A DNA stretch of 64,000 bases, from NCBI GenBank assembly GCA_024235755.1, contig JACKLV010000006.1, positions 90,290 through 154,289 on the forward strand. The letters run 5' to 3'. The position numbers were made by a program, and so were the translations under genes. Of the stretch, positions 8,735 to 18,990 are shown piece by piece (position 1 is the first letter of the stretch; each line of letters begins with the position of its first letter). Source of the stretch: Burkholderiales bacterium. GTDB lineage: Bacteria > Pseudomonadota > Gammaproteobacteria > Burkholderiales > Nitrosomonadaceae. The notes beneath the pieces are model-generated. The model saw only the letters and a list, made by a program, of their open reading frames with translations. It was not told the origin of the DNA and did no database searches.

Positions 8735-9971
8735 AACGCAGCGCCTCCGCCGGGTTCACCCTGGATGCCCGATAGCTCGGATAAATCGTAGCGAGCAGAC
8801 TCAAGACAAACGATACCACTGCAACGGTGACAATATCCGTCGTTTGCGGATCGGTTGGAATTTTGCTGATGTAATAAATTTCATTCGATAAAAATTCCAC
8901 ACTGAAAATCCATTCAATAAACGCAACGACTTCACCAACGTTATAGGCCAGCAGCACGCCGCCTGTCACGCCCAGAATGGTTCCGGCCACACCGATAAAC
9001 GTACCCTGAACGATGAAAATTTTCATAATGCTGCGCGGACTCGCACCCAGCGTGCGCAAAATGGCGATATCGGATTGTTTGTCGGTTACCGCCATAACCA
9101 GCGTCGATACGATATTAAAAGCCGCCACAGCAATAATTAACGCTAGAATCAGTGACAGCATGCGTTTTTCAATTTGTATCGCGCGAAAATAGTTGGCATG
9201 CTGCTGTGTCCAGTCAGTGATATAGTAAGGACCGGTCAGAGAATGCGCCAAATCGTTGACGACTTTCGGCGCTAGAAACATATCGCTTAACTTCAAACGC
9301 ACGCCGGAAACATGGTCGTCCATACGATACAGTTTCTGCGCATCCGACATATGAATCAGCACCAGCCCGGAGTCGTACTCGAAATGCCCGGCCTCAAAAA
9401 TGCCGACCACGGTAAACTGTTTCAGCCGTGGCAATATGCCCGCAGGCGTAACTTGTCCCTGCGGTGAAATCAACACAATCTTGTCGCCTCTGAAAGCGCC
9501 CAGGCTGCGCGCCAACTCCATGCCGATGACGATGCCGAAATCCCCCGGTATCAGATTTTCCAGTTCGCCGCTGACCATCATGTCAGCGAAATCGGCAACG
9601 CGATTCTCCGTCTCTGGCAAAATACCGCGCACTATTGCACCATGCACCACCTGATTATAGGACACCATTCCCTGCGCACTGACAAAAGGCGCGGCACCCT
9701 CCACCGAGGGATGCTTGGATGCTTCGTCCGCCACGGCCTGCCAATTGGACAATCGGTTATCAAACCCATTGATCTGTACATGGGAAGCGACGCCAAGGAT
9801 GCGTGCACGCACTTCTTTCTGGAATCCGTTCATAACTGACATGACAGTAATCAAAGCAGTCATACCCAGCGTAATGCCAAGCAGAGAAATCAGTGAAATA
9901 AACGAAATGAAGTGATTGCGCTTTTTTGCACGGGTATAACGCAAACCGATAAAGAGCTCGTACGGAGACAC
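8727..9971 (-). CDS. lolC: Lipoprotein-releasing ABC transporter permease LolC/LolE
   Basis: Membrane subunit of the Lol complex, 414 residues: one N-terminal helix (near residues 25-45), a large periplasmic domain, then three C-terminal helices in the FtsX-like permease fold. Diagnostic segments are YELFIGLRYTRAKKRNHFIS at the start, MNGFQKEVRARIL, and ILRTLGASPRSIMKIF. A single permease gene followed directly by lolD suggests a homodimeric LolC/E (sometimes called LolF) arrangement; no second permease is present here. The start is GTG at 9971, fixed by the conserved N-terminus. Confidence 0.94.
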   Translation of the reverse strand: MSPYELFIGLRYTRAKKRNHFISFISLISLLGITLGMTALITVMSVMNGFQKEVRARILGVASHVQINGFDNRLSNWQAVADEASKHPSVEGAAPFVSAQGMVSYNQVVHGAIVRGILPETENRVADFADMMVSGELENLIPGDFGIVIGMELARSLGAFRGDKIVLISPQGQVTPAGILPRLKQFTVVGIFEAGHFEYDSGLVLIHMSDAQKLYRMDDHVSGVRLKLSDMFLAPKVVNDLAHSLTGPYYITDWTQQHANYFRAIQIEKRMLSLILALIIAVAAFNIVSTLVMAVTDKQSDIAILRTLGASPRSIMKIFIVQGTFIGVAGTILGVTGGVLLAYNVGEVVAFIEWIFSVEFLSNEIYYISKIPTDPQTTDIVTVAVVSFVLSLLATIYPSYRASRVNPAEALRYE

Positions 9972-10104
9972 AAATAATAAATGCCTTGATTAGTCAAATA
10001 GCCAAGTGTGCCATAATTAAGCAAGAATGAGTAGATAGCCAGACTTGTTCAATCAGTGTAATTTGTTTTTTCACTCTGACTTAAAGCAAATGTATAATCA
10101 TTCC

Positions 10105-11274
10105 ATGAAATTTGATATGGTCGTAATCGGCGGCGGGCTGGTCGGCGCCAGTCTTGTTGCTGCGCTGAAAAACAGCGGATTGAAGATTGCACTGATTGAG
10201 TCGAGGGAGCCGCCACCTATACCGAAGGATGAAAGCTGGGACAGCCGCGTTTACGCGATCAGTCCAGGCAGTACCGGGTTTTTGCGCAATCACGCAATCT
10301 GGCAGCGAATGGACGCATCCCGCGTTACTCCAGTCTATGACATGGCGGTTTTTGGCGACGACTGCAGCTCACACATTCAATTCGGTGCTTATGAAGTCGG
10401 CGTAGCCGAACTGGCCTGCATTGTTGAAAACCGGCAGTTGCAAACAGCGGTGTGGACGGCATTACAATCACAAAACGATGACTTGGAGATTATCTGTCCG
10501 ACGCAATGCACTGCCATCACCTGGCATGAATCGCACGCTGAAATACAGCTTGAAAATGGCCGTCTGCTTGATACTGCACTGGTTGTCGGTGCCGACGGCG
10601 TCAATTCCTGGGTGCGTCAACAGGCAAATATTGAAGTTTCACGCCATCCCTATCAACAAATCGGGGTAGTTGCCAATTTCAGCACCGAATTGCCGCACCG
10701 CAATGTAGCGCATCAGTGGTTCAGACGCGATGGCGTATTGGCATTATTGCCACTACCCGACAATCGGGTTTCAATGGTCTGGTCAACAAGCGAAGCGCAC
10801 GCAACCGAATTGCGCGCAGCCTCGCCTGAACAACTATGCCGCCGGGTTGGAGAAGCCGCATCACATGCGCTCGGCGAGTTGCAGTTGATTACACCGCCGG
10901 TCGGTTTTCCATTGAATTTCGTCCATGTCGGTAGCCTGATTAAACCGCGCCTGGTGCTTGTCGGCGATGCAGCGCACGGCATTCATCCACTAGCCGGACA
11001 AGGCGTTAATCTCGGATTGCGCGATGTGCGAAAACTCGCTGAAATTCTCAACGACCGCGGCTTGCAGTCCGATATCGGTGATTTTGCCTTGCTGCGCCGA
11101 TATGAATGCGCCCGCAAGGAAGATATCTTGGCAATGGAATTGGTCACCGACGGCCTGCAAAAACTGTTTATCAACCCTGACCCAACGCTTGCACGGTTGC
11201 GGAATTTAGGCCTGGAAATCACCAATCGGCTGCCACTGATTAAGAACCAGTTGATGCAGCACGCATTGAGTTAA
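10105..11274 (+). CDS. UbiH/UbiF-family FAD-dependent hydroxylase
   Basis: Flavin monooxygenase of the ubiquinone-biosynthesis hydroxylase family (UbiH/UbiF/VisC/COQ6), acting on the aromatic ring of ubiquinone precursors. Visible motifs: the dinucleotide-binding GGGLVGAS at residues 10-17, the DG motif VVGADGVNSWVR near residue 162, and the FAD ribityl motif GDAAHGIHPLAGQG near residue 285. The ATG at 10105 is chosen because the fold starts there; no good ribosome-binding site is seen, and a TATAAT sits only a few bases upstream. Which ring position it hydroxylates cannot be decided. It is followed 23 bases later by dsbC. Confidence 0.88.
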   Translation: MKFDMVVIGGGLVGASLVAALKNSGLKIALIESREPPPIPKDESWDSRVYAISPGSTGFLRNHAIWQRMDASRVTPVYDMAVFGDDCSSHIQFGAYEVGVAELACIVENRQLQTAVWTALQSQNDDLEIICPTQCTAITWHESHAEIQLENGRLLDTALVVGADGVNSWVRQQANIEVSRHPYQQIGVVANFSTELPHRNVAHQWFRRDGVLALLPLPDNRVSMVWSTSEAHATELRAASPEQLCRRVGEAASHALGELQLITPPVGFPLNFVHVGSLIKPRLVLVGDAAHGIHPLAGQGVNLGLRDVRKLAEILNDRGLQSDIGDFALLRRYECARKEDILAMELVTDGLQKLFINPDPTLARLRNLGLEITNRLPLIKNQLMQHALS

Positions 11275-11297
11275 TCTGAATTTTACAAGGAGCCACA

Positions 11298-12035
11298 ATG
11301 ATTATGCATACAATGCATTTGAAGCGATTCATTCCAATTTTGTTACTCTGCCTTTTTTCCGGTTCGTCATGGGCGGATGAAGAGACCGTCAAAAAAGCCA
11401 TAGCGCCCCATTTTCCGGGCGCAAAAATTGAAAGTCTGCGCAAAACACCTTATCTGGGCCTGTATGAAGCCCTGGTTGGCGGGGAGCTTTTTTATACCGA
11501 CGAAAAGGCGGAGTACTTTTTCTTTGGGCATATTGTCGACACCAAAACCCGAACCAGCGTAACCAATGAGCGTCTGCAGGAAATCAAGGCCGCACGGCGG
11601 GTACCGCTCGATTCACTGCCGCTCGAATTTGCTATCAAAATCGTCAAGGGAAATGGCGAGCGCAAGCTTGCCGTCTTCACCGATCCGAACTGCCCTTACT
11701 GCAAACAACTGGAAAAAGAATTGCTAAACATCACCGATGTAACGATTTACACACTGCTTTATCCGGTTTTGAGAGGTTCGATGGAGCTGTCCACTTCAAT
11801 CTGGTGCGCTCAGGATCAGATCAAAGCTTGGGATGATTTTATGCTCAGGGGTATTAAACCAAAAGATCAGGATTGCGAAACGCCGCTGCCGACATTAGTC
11901 AGATCCGGTCAGGAAAACAGGGTCACGGGCACACCCACACTGATTTTTGCCGACGGCTCCATTGTCGGCGGCATGATACCGGCGGAGGCGATTGAAGAAC
12001 AGTTGCAGAATGCAGCCAAGGCTGCACAGCAATAA
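11298..12035 (+). CDS. dsbC: Thiol:disulfide isomerase DsbC
   Basis: Periplasmic disulfide isomerase, 245 residues. A signal peptide ends near SWA (residue 26), followed by the DsbC dimerisation domain (to about residue 90) and the thioredoxin-fold domain with active site CPYC (Cys132 and Cys135). The cis-proline loop VTGTPT lies near residue 216. A second cysteine pair (WCAQD and QDCETP) matches the structural disulfide known in DsbC. A strong AAGGAG at 11287-11292 fixes the start. Close spacing suggests co-transcription with the preceding hydroxylase gene. Confidence 0.94.
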   Translation: MIMHTMHLKRFIPILLLCLFSGSSWADEETVKKAIAPHFPGAKIESLRKTPYLGLYEALVGGELFYTDEKAEYFFFGHIVDTKTRTSVTNERLQEIKAARRVPLDSLPLEFAIKIVKGNGERKLAVFTDPNCPYCKQLEKELLNITDVTIYTLLYPVLRGSMELSTSIWCAQDQIKAWDDFMLRGIKPKDQDCETPLPTLVRSGQENRVTGTPTLIFADGSIVGGMIPAEAIEEQLQNAAKAAQQ

Positions 12036-12186
12036 TACCTCCGTTATTATAAATATAGGAATACCGAACAAGCAGGGTGCAAAACTGTCCTATAACGCAT
12101 TATTAATCTCAAACAGCCAAAACTATTTTACTGAAGTTTAACTTGCTAACTTCTTTAGCTCACGATCATCATTTACCTATCAAACC

Positions 12187-13587
12187 ATGATGAAACCCAC
12201 GCTTGTTCTGGTCGGCCGCCCCAATGTCGGCAAATCCACGCTTTTTAACCGGCTGACCCGGAGCAGGGATGCACTCGTTGCAGATATCCCTGGTCTTACG
12301 CGCGACCGTCGCTACGGACATGGCAGGGTTGGAGACAAACCGTATCTGGTCATGGATACCGGGGGGCTGGAACCAGTCGCCAAAGACGGCATAATGCATG
12401 CAATGGCGCAGCAATCGCTGCAGGCTATCGACGAAGCCGACACGGTGCTGTTTATTGTAGACGGTCGCCAGGGTCTGACTGCGCAAGATAAAATCATCGC
12501 CGAACAATTGCGAAAAAAAGACCGCAATATTCTACTGGTCGTCAACAAAGCGGAAGGCATGGTTGCAGAGGTAGTTGCCGCCGAGTTTTTTGAACTCGGC
12601 CTGGGCGAACCCTGGGCAATTTCTGCATTGCATGGCGATCATGTTAATGAACTGATCGCGTTGGCGCTTGCCGATTTCCCTGTGTTTGAAGAAACCGAAC
12701 AAATCATCAAGCATCCAAAAATCGCGATCGTAGGCCGTCCTAACGTCGGCAAATCAACGCTGGTCAATACCCTACTGGGTGAAGAGCGTGTGATTGCTTT
12801 CGACCAGCCAGGTACAACGCGTGACAGCATTTATATTGATTTCGAGCACGACGGCAAGCAGTACACACTGATCGATACCGCCGGCCTGCGCCGGCGGGGT
12901 AAAGTCAAGGAAACCGTAGAAAAATTTTCTGCCATCAAAACATTACAGGCCATTGAAGACGCCAATGTCGTTGTGCTGGTGCTTGACGCCAAAAGCGAAA
13001 TTTCAGAACAAGACGCTCATATTGCCGATTTCATACTGCAGTCGGGACGGGCGCTGGTTATGGCAGTCAACAAATGGGACGGACTGGATCAATACCAACG
13101 CGAATGTATAAAACGTGAACTGATTCGCAAACTCGGCTTCCTTAGCTTTGCAAAGCTGCACTACATATCCGCACTTAAGGGTACCGGCATGCAGAAATTG
13201 CTGTTGTCGGTCGACCAGGCATACGCAGCAGCCATGGCCGATTTATCCACACCGCGGTTGACACGCGCATTGCATGCCGCAGTTGACAAGCATGCGCCGC
13301 CACGCGGCGGCATGTCCCGGCCCAAATTACGCTACGCGCATCAGGGTGGCACGAACCCACCGATTGTAGTCATACATGGCAGTATGCTCGAACATGTGCC
13401 GGATACTTACCGGCGTTATCTGGAAAACTTTTTCCGCGAAACTTTTAACTTGACCGGTACACCGTTACAGATTTCATTCAAAGTCGGACATAACCCGTAC
13501 GCAAACAAAAAGCCGGCGCCGCTCTCCGAAGCGGAAGTGCGTCGCGCTCGTAACAGACGCCGGAGAAACCGGAAGAAATATGGCTAA
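12187..13587 (+). CDS. der: Ribosome-assembly GTPase Der (EngA)
   Basis: Essential double-GTPase in 50S subunit maturation. The 466 residues show two tandem G domains, each with GRPNVGKST (residues 11-19 and near 182), DTGG / DTAG G3 motifs and NKAE / NKWD G4 motifs, then a C-terminal KH-like domain from about residue 360. The basic tail (RRARNRRRRNRKKYG) is typical of beta- and gammaproteobacterial Der. No frameshift or loss is seen. Confidence 0.97.
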   Translation: MMKPTLVLVGRPNVGKSTLFNRLTRSRDALVADIPGLTRDRRYGHGRVGDKPYLVMDTGGLEPVAKDGIMHAMAQQSLQAIDEADTVLFIVDGRQGLTAQDKIIAEQLRKKDRNILLVVNKAEGMVAEVVAAEFFELGLGEPWAISALHGDHVNELIALALADFPVFEETEQIIKHPKIAIVGRPNVGKSTLVNTLLGEERVIAFDQPGTTRDSIYIDFEHDGKQYTLIDTAGLRRRGKVKETVEKFSAIKTLQAIEDANVVVLVLDAKSEISEQDAHIADFILQSGRALVMAVNKWDGLDQYQRECIKRELIRKLGFLSFAKLHYISALKGTGMQKLLLSVDQAYAAAMADLSTPRLTRALHAAVDKHAPPRGGMSRPKLRYAHQGGTNPPIVVIHGSMLEHVPDTYRRYLENFFRETFNLTGTPLQISFKVGHNPYANKKPAPLSEAEVRRARNRRRRNRKKYG

Positions 13588-13755
13588 AAAATTGGCTTAC
13601 TAATTCAAACGATTCGAGCTTGCTTTCGAATAACTTTTGGAGCGCCCGTAATATAAGCTGTGTCATATTTCCGCCCATCTGTTAAACTGCACGCTGGTTC
13701 TCATGATCGCGCCTGGATTCGAAGTAATTGTGTACATAGAAATAAGGAGTCTGCG

Positions 13756-14451
13756 ATGAAATTTTCCATATACCGTTATGATCCTGATAAAGACGAAAAG
13801 CCATACATGCAGGATTATGATATCGAGTTGACAGCAACCGATAAAATGTTGCTGGATGCGCTTCTGCGGATTAAATCCGTTGATGATAGCCTGAGTTTAA
13901 GACGATCATGCTCGGAAGGCGTATGCGGGTCTGACGCGATGAATATTAATGGGCGCAACGGTCTGGCCTGTATCACACCGCTAAAAAATCTGAAACAACC
14001 CATCGAAATACGCCCCTTGCCAGGATTACCCGTAATCCGGGATCTGATCGTCGACATGACGCAATTCTTCGATCAATACCATTCAATCAAGCCGTATTTG
14101 ATCAACAATACCCCCCCGCCAGAGACAGAACGCCTGCAATCCCCTGAAGAACGAGCCGCCCTGGAAGGCGCATATGAGTGTATTTTATGCGCTTGCTGTT
14201 CAACTTCCTGCCCTTCTTTCTGGTGGAATCCGGACAAGTTTGTCGGCCCGGCAGGATTGCTTCAAGCATATCGCTTTCTGGCGGACAGCCGCGACCAGGC
14301 CACTGCGGAGCGACTTGACTATCTAGAAGACCCTTACCGTCTGTTCCGCTGCCACTCCATCATGAATTGTGTAGATGCCTGCCCGAAAGGACTCAATCCG
14401 ACTGAAGCAATCGGAAAAATAAAAGATATGATGGTCAAAAGAACGATATGA
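13756..14451 (+). CDS. sdhB: Succinate dehydrogenase iron-sulfur subunit
   Basis: Electron-transfer subunit of respiratory complex II, 231 residues, joining the SdhA flavin to the membrane quinone site. The [2Fe-2S] ligands are Cys52, Cys57, Asp60 and Cys72; the Asp at the third position is as in E. coli SdhB. The C-terminal half has the [4Fe-4S] motif CILCACC with a following CP and the [3Fe-4S] motif CHSIMNC. AAGGAG at 13744-13749 fixes the ATG at 13756. It overlaps sdhE by 4 bases. The usual upstream partners sdhC, sdhD and sdhA are not beside it; der is. Confidence 0.96.
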   Translation: MKFSIYRYDPDKDEKPYMQDYDIELTATDKMLLDALLRIKSVDDSLSLRRSCSEGVCGSDAMNINGRNGLACITPLKNLKQPIEIRPLPGLPVIRDLIVDMTQFFDQYHSIKPYLINNTPPPETERLQSPEERAALEGAYECILCACCSTSCPSFWWNPDKFVGPAGLLQAYRFLADSRDQATAERLDYLEDPYRLFRCHSIMNCVDACPKGLNPTEAIGKIKDMMVKRTI

Positions 14452-14681
14452 AAGAATTCGAACGCGCACACTGGCGCTGCCGCCGCGGCATGCTGGAACT
14501 GGATATTATTCTTCAACGTTTTATGGACAAGCATTACCGGCGGCTCGATGCGGAAGAATTATTACAGTTTGAACAATTATTATCGCTGGCTGACAATGAT
14601 TTGTGGGATTTGATCTGTGCGAGAAAAACAGCCATAGACGATAATCAGCTGCCGGTATTAAAGTTATTACAGGAGAGTTAG
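14448..14681 (+). CDS. sdhE: Succinate dehydrogenase assembly factor SdhE
   Basis: A 77-residue flavinylation factor that helps attach FAD covalently to SdhA. The diagnostic RGxxE motif is visible as RRGMLELD near residues 13-20, followed by the LxxFxxxxY-type helix (ILQRFMDKHYRRL) of the Sdh5/CptB fold. It starts in the ATGA overlap with sdhB, so translation is coupled. The target SdhA must be encoded elsewhere. Confidence 0.92.
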   Translation: MKEFERAHWRCRRGMLELDIILQRFMDKHYRRLDAEELLQFEQLLSLADNDLWDLICARKTAIDDNQLPVLKLLQES

Positions 14682-14811
14682 CCGTTCTTGATTCTGAAGA
14701 TTGGATGTCAGTACAAGCAATTTTTTTATGGCTACAATGTGTAAAGTGCCTGTAACGGCTATATAACAAAATACCCGGTAATCGATTTGATGCAATACAT
14801 GGAGAACTAGT

Positions 14812-16110
14812 ATGACACAAAAAGGTACAGCAACCTTGAGCCTGAGCACTGGCGGCGAAGCCATTGAACTTCCTGTCATATCCGGTACCATGGGACCCGA
14901 TGTGGTGGATATCCGCAAGTTACACGCCAAAAGTGGCTTGTTTACCTATGATCCTGGTTTTTTATCGACTGCCAGCAATAGTTCCGAAATAACATTTATC
15001 GACGGCGAAAAAGGCGTTTTGTTATATCGCGGTTATCCGATTGAACAACTCGCCAGAAAATGTGATTTTATTGAAACCTGTTATCTGCTGTTGCATGGAG
15101 AATTGCCCGGAACAAAGGAAAAAACAAGCTTTGACGGCATCATTAAACATCATACGATGCTGCACGAACAGCTTGTCAAACTCTACAGCGGTTTTCGCAG
15201 GGATGCTCACCCCATGGCGGTTATGGTCGGAGTCGTAGGCGCTTTATCTGCGTTTTATCATGATGCCCTCGACATTTCCGACGCGAGCCACCGCGAATTG
15301 TCCGCAATGCGCTTGATAGCCAAAATGCCGACCATCGCCGCAATGGCCTATAAATACAATATCGGCCAACCCTATATTTATCCATGCAATGATCTCAGCT
15401 ATGCAGAAAATTTTCTGCATATGATGTTTTCACTGCCCACAGAGCCTTATAAAGCCGATCCGAAAATTGTGCGCGCACTCGACCGCATTCTGATTCTGCA
15501 TGCCGATCATGAGCAAAACGCTTCAACATCAACCGTGCGGCTGGCCGGCTCCAGCGGCGCCAATCCTTTTGCCTGTATCGCTGCCGGCATTGCCTGCTTG
15601 TGGGGACCAGCGCACGGCGGCGCAAACGAAGCCTGCCTGCACATGCTCGAAGAAATCGGCGATGTTTCCCGTATCAATGAATATATCAAACGCGCCAAGG
15701 ACCCGAATGAAAACTACCGGTTGATGGGTTTCGGTCATCGTGTGTATAAAAACTTCGATCCGCGCGCAAAATTAATGCGCGAAACCTGCCATGAAGTGCT
15801 GAATGTGCTGGGGCTGGAAAATGACCGCCTGTTCAAACTCGCACTGGAACTCGAAAGAATCGCGCTTGAGGACGATTACTTCATTTCCAGAAAACTGTAT
15901 CCGAATGTCGACTTTTATTCCGGCATCGTCCAGCGCGCTTTAGGCATTCCAACCATCATGTTCACCGCGATTTTTGCGATGGCACGCACAGTAGGCTGGG
16001 TTGCGCAGTGGAATGAAATGATTTCCGATCCAGATTACAAGATCGGCCGTCCACGCCAGCTGTATACCGGCACCCCCTTGCGTGATGTACCGCCCGGTTT
16101 CCGTAATTAA
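14812..16110 (+). CDS. gltA: Citrate synthase (type II, hexameric)
   Basis: Condenses oxaloacetate and acetyl-CoA to citrate at the entry of the TCA cycle. The 432-residue protein has the active-site histidine segments ILHADHEQNASTS (near residue 229) and MGFGHRVYKNFDPRA (near 305), and the catalytic aspartate region NVDFYSGIV (near 365). Length and N-terminal beta-sheet domain match the proteobacterial NADH-sensitive type. It is preceded by GGAGA and follows sdhE at 130 bases, then sucA at 21 bases. Confidence 0.97.
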   Translation: MTQKGTATLSLSTGGEAIELPVISGTMGPDVVDIRKLHAKSGLFTYDPGFLSTASNSSEITFIDGEKGVLLYRGYPIEQLARKCDFIETCYLLLHGELPGTKEKTSFDGIIKHHTMLHEQLVKLYSGFRRDAHPMAVMVGVVGALSAFYHDALDISDASHRELSAMRLIAKMPTIAAMAYKYNIGQPYIYPCNDLSYAENFLHMMFSLPTEPYKADPKIVRALDRILILHADHEQNASTSTVRLAGSSGANPFACIAAGIACLWGPAHGGANEACLHMLEEIGDVSRINEYIKRAKDPNENYRLMGFGHRVYKNFDPRAKLMRETCHEVLNVLGLENDRLFKLALELERIALEDDYFISRKLYPNVDFYSGIVQRALGIPTIMFTAIFAMARTVGWVAQWNEMISDPDYKIGRPRQLYTGTPLRDVPPGFRN

Positions 16111-16131
16111 TCACGACAGGGTTTATCAGTA

Positions 16132-18975
16132 ATGAATAAACAGTTGCAGGACTCGACGCTGTTCGGCACAAACGCTTCTTTTGTTGAAGCGATGTACGAG
16201 GAATACCTGCATAATCCCGTCTCAGTCGAGCCCGCCTGGCGCGAATACTTTGACAAAATTCAGCAGACGCCAGGTCTGTCCGTCAATCAACTGGTAAAAA
16301 GCACTGCTGTCAAACAGCAACAGCCACCGCCCGGGGAAGGAGGGACCGGCAAGCTTGACGGCATGATTGTTCTGCCGGAAGTCATGCAGACCGATACCAA
16401 TGATCGCAAACAGGTTGCTGTATTGCAGTTGATCAACATGTACCGTTACCTGGGATTAAGCCAGGCGGCGCTGGATCCTCTACAGTTCGAAGAGAAACCC
16501 CTGCGGATGGAGCTCGATCCGTCTAATTTCGGTTTTACCGATCAAGACATGGATACCGTGTTCAACACCGGTTCTCTGGCAGGCCCGGACCGCGCGCCAT
16601 TAAGAGAAATTCTTCAGATTCTTAGAGAAACCTATTGCGGCTCCATCGGTGCGGAGTATATGTATATCTCTTCTGTGGAACAGAAGCGCTGGCTGCAAAG
16701 CAGGCTGGAAACCAAGCGATCCAACCCGAACTACAGCCATGAATATAAAAAATTTATTCTGGAAAGGCTAAGCGCTGCCGAAGGACTGGAGCGATATCTG
16801 CATACCCGCTACATCGGCCAGAAGCGATTCTCAGGCGAAGGCAATGAAAGCCTGATCCCGTTGCTTGACTGTCTGATTGCCTGCGCTGGAAAACTGCGCA
16901 TTGATGAGATTGTCATCGGCATGGCGCATCGCGCCAGACTAAATGTACTGGTTAATACGCTTGGCAAAATGCCGGCGGATCTTTTTCGTGAATTTGAAGA
17001 AAAATATGTAGAGGATCTGCCGTCCGGCGACGTGAAATACCATCAGGGATTTTCTTCCGCAATTAACACGCCCGATGGCGTGGTGCGACTGGCGCTGGCG
17101 TTCAATCCGTCGCATCTGGAAATTGTCAATCCGGTAGTAGAAGGCTCGGTTCGCGCACGCCAGCACCGCTTCCATGACCGTCAGGGCGACAAAGTGTTGC
17201 CTGTTTTAATTCATGGCGATGCAGCGTTTGCCGGTCAAGGCGTTGTCATGGAAACACTGAATCTGTCTCAGACAAGCGGTTATGGTACAGGCGGCACGGT
17301 GCATGTGATTATCAACAACCAGATCGGTTTTACCACGTCCGATCCGCGTGAAAGCCGTTCCACGCTTTATTGTACGGATGTCGCCAAGATGATTGAGGCC
17401 CCCGTTTTCCACGTAAACGGCGACGATCCCGAAGCAGTGACCATGATTACCGAACTCGCCCTGGACTTCCGGATGAAATTTCACAAGGACGTGGTCATCG
17501 ATATGGTCTGTTTCCGGCGACTCGGTCACAACGAGCAAGACGACCCGATGGTGACCCAACCCAAGATGTATCAGGTTATCAGCCAGCATCCCGGAACGCG
17601 TCAGCGTTACGCAGATAAACTGGAGACTGAAGGCGTGATCAAAAAGGGGGAAGCCGATGTAATGGTACAGGCCTACCGCGAAGCGATGGATGCAGGGATC
17701 AATCCAAACAAGAAAATCCGTTACAACTACAAATCCCCTTACTCGGTTAACTGGGCGGTATTCAAAAAACCGTTCAAGTGGAATCAACCCGTAAAAACCG
17801 GCATTCCACTGGATACGCTCAAACAACTAGCCACGCGTTTAACAGACATCCCGGAAAATTTCATTCTGCATAAGCGAGTTGAAAAGATTATTAACGACCG
17901 GCAGCTGATGGGAAATGGAAAACAACCGCTGGACTGGGGTATGGCGGAAAATCTGGCTTATGCAGCCCTCCTTTATGAAGGATTCCCTGTGCGGATCTCT
18001 GGACAAGATTCTGAACGCGGTACTTTTTTTCACCGGCACGCCGTGTTGCATAACCAGGACACCTCGCTCGAAGACAAAAATATTTATGTTCCGCTACGGC
18101 ATATTACACCGGGACAACCAGATTTTACCGTGATTAATTCCATTTTATCGGAAGAGGCGGTTCTGGGATTTGAATACGGCTATGCCACAGCACAACCGCA
18201 GGAGCTTGTTATCTGGGAAGCACAGTTCGGTGATTTCGTTAATGGCGCACAGGTTGTCATCGATCAATTCATCGCATCCGGTGAAGCTAAATGGGGGCGC
18301 CTGTGCGGTCTGGTGATGATGCTGCCGCACGGCTATGAAGGTCAGGGACCTGAACACTCTTCCGCTCGACTAGAAAGGTTTTTACAGCTTTGCGCAGACT
18401 ATAACATTCAGGTATGCATTCCTTCCGCACCCGCACAAATGTTTCACCTGCTGCGGCGGCAGATGATCCGCCCTTTGCGCAAACCGCTGATTATCATGAG
18501 CCCGAAAAGCATGCTGCGGCACAAGGAATCGGTGTCGAGTCTGGAAGAACTGGCCGATGGCAGATTTTATCCGGTGATACCCGAAACAGAAGCACTGGTC
18601 CCCAAACAGATCAAACGTCTGATTGTCTGCAGCGGGAAAATTTATTATGAACTGAGAGCGTATCGGCAAGCACAAGAAATAACCAATATGGCCATCATAC
18701 GATTGGAGCAACTATATCCCTTCCCGCACGAAGAATTTAAACAAGAAATCAAGCGCTACAACAAGGCCAACGAAGTGATCTGGTGCCAGGAAGAACCCGG
18801 CAATCAGGGTGCATGGCACCGCATACAGCATTACCTGCTGCGAAATATGAAATCCTCGCAGACTCTGGGTTATGCGCTGCGGCCATCTTCCGCTTCACCG
18901 TCAGTCGGTTATCTGGCAAAACATAAAATGCAACAGAATGAAGTGATTGAAGCAGCATTCCGGGAAAAAATCTAG
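16132..18975 (+). CDS. sucA: 2-oxoglutarate dehydrogenase E1 component
   Basis: Thiamine-diphosphate-dependent decarboxylase of the oxoglutarate dehydrogenase complex, 947 residues. The N-terminal E2-binding segment (FVEAMYEEYLHNPVSVEPAW) is intact. The ThDP-domain landmarks are GMAHRARLNVLVNTLGK near residue 263, HGDAAFAGQGVV near 360 and the GDDPEAV metal-binding motif near 429. The C-terminal transketolase-like region has MLPHGYEGQGPEHSSAR near 725. Positioned gltA-sucA-sucB with 15 bases to the E2 gene. Confidence 0.97.
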   Translation: MNKQLQDSTLFGTNASFVEAMYEEYLHNPVSVEPAWREYFDKIQQTPGLSVNQLVKSTAVKQQQPPPGEGGTGKLDGMIVLPEVMQTDTNDRKQVAVLQLINMYRYLGLSQAALDPLQFEEKPLRMELDPSNFGFTDQDMDTVFNTGSLAGPDRAPLREILQILRETYCGSIGAEYMYISSVEQKRWLQSRLETKRSNPNYSHEYKKFILERLSAAEGLERYLHTRYIGQKRFSGEGNESLIPLLDCLIACAGKLRIDEIVIGMAHRARLNVLVNTLGKMPADLFREFEEKYVEDLPSGDVKYHQGFSSAINTPDGVVRLALAFNPSHLEIVNPVVEGSVRARQHRFHDRQGDKVLPVLIHGDAAFAGQGVVMETLNLSQTSGYGTGGTVHVIINNQIGFTTSDPRESRSTLYCTDVAKMIEAPVFHVNGDDPEAVTMITELALDFRMKFHKDVVIDMVCFRRLGHNEQDDPMVTQPKMYQVISQHPGTRQRYADKLETEGVIKKGEADVMVQAYREAMDAGINPNKKIRYNYKSPYSVNWAVFKKPFKWNQPVKTGIPLDTLKQLATRLTDIPENFILHKRVEKIINDRQLMGNGKQPLDWGMAENLAYAALLYEGFPVRISGQDSERGTFFHRHAVLHNQDTSLEDKNIYVPLRHITPGQPDFTVINSILSEEAVLGFEYGYATAQPQELVIWEAQFGDFVNGAQVVIDQFIASGEAKWGRLCGLVMMLPHGYEGQGPEHSSARLERFLQLCADYNIQVCIPSAPAQMFHLLRRQMIRPLRKPLIIMSPKSMLRHKESVSSLEELADGRFYPVIPETEALVPKQIKRLIVCSGKIYYELRAYRQAQEITNMAIIRLEQLYPFPHEEFKQEIKRYNKANEVIWCQEEPGNQGAWHRIQHYLLRNMKSSQTLGYALRPSSASPSVGYLAKHKMQQNEVIEAAFREKI

Positions 18976-18990
18976 CGTACGGAGAGCAAA

